Origin: Comamonas thiooxydans
GTDB lineage: Bacteria; Pseudomonadota; Gammaproteobacteria; Burkholderiales; Burkholderiaceae_C
NCBI RefSeq assembly: GCF_000964545.1
Contig: NZ_BBVD01000018.1
Location: 1-64,000 of the forward strand
DNA length: 64,000 nucleotides
Direction of reading: 5' to 3'
The notes beneath the pieces are model-generated. The model was given only the letters and a program-made list of their open reading frames with translations, was not told where the DNA came from and ran no database searches. Position numbers and translations under genes: made by a program. How positions within the stretch are numbered: position 1 is the first letter of the stretch; each line of letters begins with the position of its first letter. This document shows positions 61,812 through 64,000 of this stretch, in pieces.

Positions 61812-62645
61812 TCACCGGGATTTCAATTTTGCAATTTTGATGAGCTGCACAAATTCGTTGAAACCATTGAGATACGCGCTCAGATTTTTCCGACTCGAAT
61901 CATCCATCAACTCGCCTTGAGCATCGAACGCATTTTGTGCACGGGACACCAGCACTGAGTTACCGCTATACAGCGTAACGCCCAACATCTTGAGAGTGGG
62001 CAACCAGGCGGCCTGGGACGACAAAGTACCAAAGCCCCCCATCGATGCGCCAATCATGCCTGTTGGACGCTTGGCAAAAACGGCTTTCATATCTGCGCGC
62101 GAGAGCCAGTCAATACCATTTTTGAAAACACCCGGTACGCCGTTGTTGTACTCAGGGGTGACCATCAGCAAGGCGTCTGCATCCAGAATCTGCGCTTTCA
62201 ATTTGAGTACCGCGGCCGGAATGCCTTCACTGGCTTCCAGGTCCGCGTCATAGAGCGGAATTCCGTGCAAGGTTGCGACTTCGATATTCATACCTTGTGG
62301 TGCCATTGCCTGCGCTGAACGGGCCAGGGCCGTGTTGAATGATGAATGACGCAAACTTCCCGAGAGAGCTAGTACGCGACAGGTGCCGAACATGTTCCGG
62401 TTGCCCGAATTTTCCCGAAGCGCCTCACTGAGTTGGTCGATCAGTTGAGTCCACTCCGGCGAGTCTTCGAGCTTTTTTTCACGAATGAACTGTGCTTGTG
62501 ATTCATCCCAAAAATCAGCGTCTGCCAGAAGCACGTCATTGGGCAATGGGCGGTGCTGGTTGAGGAAGGCTGCGATGGCATCTCGCGAATTGGGAAGACC
62601 CAATTGAGCAAACAAGTCGTGAAAGCGAAAGAAGTTATCGGACAT
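61812..62645 (-). CDS. DUF2789-like / NADPH-dependent FMN reductase fusion
   Basis: A 277-residue protein. Residues 1 to about 80 (RFHDLFAQLGLPNSRDAI, FLNQHRPLPNDVLLADADFW) look like the small helical DUF2789 domain. Residues about 90-277 are a flavodoxin-like NAD(P)H-dependent FMN reductase: VLALSGSLRHSSFNTALARS, TPEYNNGVPGVFKNGIDWLS and MIGASMGGFGT. The reductase could supply reduced flavin or reduce quinones in the aromatic cluster. ATG 62645 was used; a TTG at 62654 is in frame. Fusion of the two domains is uncommon but both reading frame and spacing are uninterrupted. Confidence 0.85.
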   Translation of the reverse strand: MSDNFFRFHDLFAQLGLPNSRDAIAAFLNQHRPLPNDVLLADADFWDESQAQFIREKKLEDSPEWTQLIDQLSEALRENSGNRNMFGTCRVLALSGSLRHSSFNTALARSAQAMAPQGMNIEVATLHGIPLYDADLEASEGIPAAVLKLKAQILDADALLMVTPEYNNGVPGVFKNGIDWLSRADMKAVFAKRPTGMIGASMGGFGTLSSQAAWLPTLKMLGVTLYSGNSVLVSRAQNAFDAQGELMDDSSRKNLSAYLNGFNEFVQLIKIAKLKSR

Positions 62646-62772
62646 AGATATCAATTGTTAGTGAGCACAAAAACATATCGAGGCCAGGATTGCTCCTGAG
62701 CTTGCTCGCTCTCATTCCCACAGCTTCGTGAGGCGAAGTAGAAGTAGCCGCGATATAACTGCCCATTGGCTG

Positions 62773-63168
62773 CTAGATGCGTACCTTGATCATTTCACCA
62801 TCCACCATAACGTCATAGCGTGGGCAGTCATGAGTCCTGATCGGTGCAGAGAGGCGTCCAGCCTTTTGCAAGTACGGCAACATTTCCGCCGGGGCTTTTT
62901 CGATGCCAGGCGGAGGAAGAACAACGGCATCCGACACCTTTCTTCCCGTTGTGACATCGAAACGTGCAGAGTGGAATGCGCAGGTCACAACATGACCGAC
63001 CAGCGCGCCTTCGGCTAGTGAAGCATTCATATGCCCACATCGATTACCCATTGCATGAATGGATCCGTCAACATGGGTCAGCAAAACCTCCACATTCCCA
63101 ACGTTGATAGCGCGCATAGAGCCCTCTGGAAGCTCGGCGAGCCTGATGGCTTCGATCCACTGAGTCAT
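62773..63168 (-). CDS. Rieske [2Fe-2S] ferredoxin
   Basis: A 131-residue Rieske ferredoxin of the NirD/BphF type. The cluster ligands are MGNRCGHMNAS and VTCAFHSARFD, i.e. C-x-H and C-x2-H, near residues 44-66. ATG 63168 is preceded by AAGGAGAC; a longer frame upstream has no such site. It likely carries electrons to an oxygenase, perhaps outside the window, since the tph dioxygenase has its own reductase. Confidence 0.9.
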   Translation of the reverse strand: MTQWIEAIRLAELPEGSMRAINVGNVEVLLTHVDGSIHAMGNRCGHMNASLAEGALVGHVVTCAFHSARFDVTTGRKVSDAVVLPPPGIEKAPAEMLPYLQKAGRLSAPIRTHDCPRYDVMVDGEMIKVRI

Positions 63169-63304
63169 GACGGTCTCCTTGATTGTTGATGGTGGCAATA
63201 GCTTCCGCGCTTCCGCGCCAATTGGCAAGGCATCTGGTCAGCCACAGCACCTACAACTGTAGATTTGGCATAGCTCATCAGGACCCTGAGCAAGGGATCT
63301 GCCT

Positions 63305-63568
63305 TCATACAAAGCCATCGAACGCAGCATCACGTGACAGGCCGTACGCTGCAATGAAAAACTCGTATGTCGCCCCAGTTGTTGGGTCTGTTGCAGCTTC
63401 GATGCCGATGGTATCCAGCGCGCCATCCAGAACCTGCGTCGCACTCAACGGCTTGGCGTCAATCTGCTGAGCCAGCACGTAACCTCCATCGGCGGTGCGA
63501 AAGATCACATCGCCCAGCGAGTTCACAAACTCAATAGTGTTCTGCATAGCACTCTGTTGATTAATCAT
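63305..63568 (-). CDS. Small hypothetical protein
   Basis: An 87-residue protein without signal or known motif. It has FVNSLGDVIFRTADGGYVLA near 15-34 and GATYEFFIAAYGLSRDAAF near the end. Start may be ATG 63568 or ATG 63547; neither has a strong ribosome site. It is on the same strand as the Rieske ferredoxin and the isochorismatase-like gene, and may be the last gene of a unit that begins outside the window. Confidence 0.6.
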   Translation of the reverse strand: MINQQSAMQNTIEFVNSLGDVIFRTADGGYVLAQQIDAKPLSATQVLDGALDTIGIEAATDPTTGATYEFFIAAYGLSRDAAFDGFV

Positions 63569-63618
63569 GCCGAATCGCCCCGCTCGACAGCATTGTCAAA
63601 GCGAGGCGTCAAACAGCT

Positions 63619-64000
63619 TTACTTGGCGCTCGTCAGCGTGTTGTAGCTGGTGATCAAGTTGCGGTAGTCAGGGATGTGGTTGGAGAACAGAGTCCCCAGC
63701 CCCTCGATGTCGTTGCGCCAGTCGCGGTGCAGTTCGCAGGCCGCGCCGAACCAGGTCATGAGCTGGGCGCCGGCCTGCTCCATGCGGCTCCAGGCAGCCT
63801 GCTGGGTCATGCTGTTGAAGGTGCCCGATGCATCGGCAATGACGAACACCTCGAAGCCTTCAGCCAGGGCAGACAGCACGGGGAAGGCCACGCAGACCTC
63901 GGTCACCACGCCGGCGACGATAAGCTGCTTCTTGCCCGTGGCCTTGACGGCCTTGACGAAGTCCTCGTTGTCCCAGGCATTGATCTGACCGGGACGCGCG
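63619..64000 (-). CDS. Isochorismatase-family hydrolase, 5' end outside the window
   Basis: The C-terminal 126 residues of a cysteine hydrolase of the YcaC/isochorismatase-like group, open to the window edge. The catalytic cysteine and the cis-peptide are in the motif LIVAGVVTEVCVAFPVLSAL, and DASGTFNSMTQQAAWSRMEQ follows. The start and the catalytic Asp/Lys region lie beyond 64000, so length and substrate are unknown. Confidence 0.85.
   Translation of the reverse strand, partial: ARPGQINAWDNEDFVKAVKATGKKQLIVAGVVTEVCVAFPVLSALAEGFEVFVIADASGTFNSMTQQAAWSRMEQAGAQLMTWFGAACELHRDWRNDIEGLGTLFSNHIPDYRNLITSYNTLTSAK

Overview
The window is high-GC betaproteobacterial DNA, most likely a Comamonas chromosome (Comamonadaceae). 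The evidence is the purine-catabolism genes, a MaeB-type malic enzyme, and above all a terephthalate operon whose gene order (tphR divergent, then tphC-A2-A3-B-A1) and protein sizes match those known from Comamonas. It divides into three parts: ordinary chromosome on the left (1-10435), a 36.8 kb integrative element (10422-47215), and a catabolic region on the right (47216-64000).

The left chromosome carries a fused OHCU decarboxylase/allantoate amidohydrolase, an M20 peptidase, a LysR/MFS divergent pair, a xanthine/urate permease, malic enzyme and a tRNA-Ser(UGA). The element sits in the 3' end of this tRNA. A 14-bp piece of the tRNA end (10422-10435) recurs exactly at 47202-47215, about 150 bp upstream of a P4-type tyrosine integrase that is transcribed inward from the right end. 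The middle of the element holds its core genes: an AlpA-like regulator with YfjJ-like and YfjI-like replication proteins on the minus strand, and DUF932, YqaJ-exonuclease, Gp3-like and XRE genes on the plus strand. A lipoprotein and an autotransporter follow. No capsid or conjugation genes are visible, so it looks like a satellite-like or mobilised island rather than a prophage or an ICE.

The rest of the element is anti-phage cargo in two blocks. The left block holds a tightly overlapping three-gene operon (radical SAM enzyme, small acidic protein, giant Mrr-nuclease/STAND ATPase), then an Mrr endonuclease, a UvrD-like helicase with an embedded nuclease-like segment, and a very AT-rich orphan. 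The right block holds an ABC three-component system, a Gabija-type OLD nuclease plus helicase pair, a lone PIN-domain protein, and a Septu-like pair. In that pair the ATPase carries an extra, apparently dead, HNH domain at its N-terminus. The radical SAM/STAND operon and the double-HNH Septu variant are my best candidates for undescribed systems.

Outside attR lie remnants of an IS3-family transposase, the complete tph operon, an IS5-family remnant, and then a GntR-regulated aromatic cluster (FAH hydrolase, FAD phenol-type hydroxylase, extradiol dioxygenase). Immediately downstream are a periplasmic arylsulfatase and its formylglycine-generating enzyme. Together these suggest use of a sulfated aromatic compound: desulfation, ring hydroxylation, meta-cleavage, hydrolysis. 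The right edge has a DUF2789-flavin reductase fusion, a small Rieske ferredoxin, a short unknown gene and a truncated isochorismatase-family hydrolase. All functions are read by eye from sequence; no database search was run.
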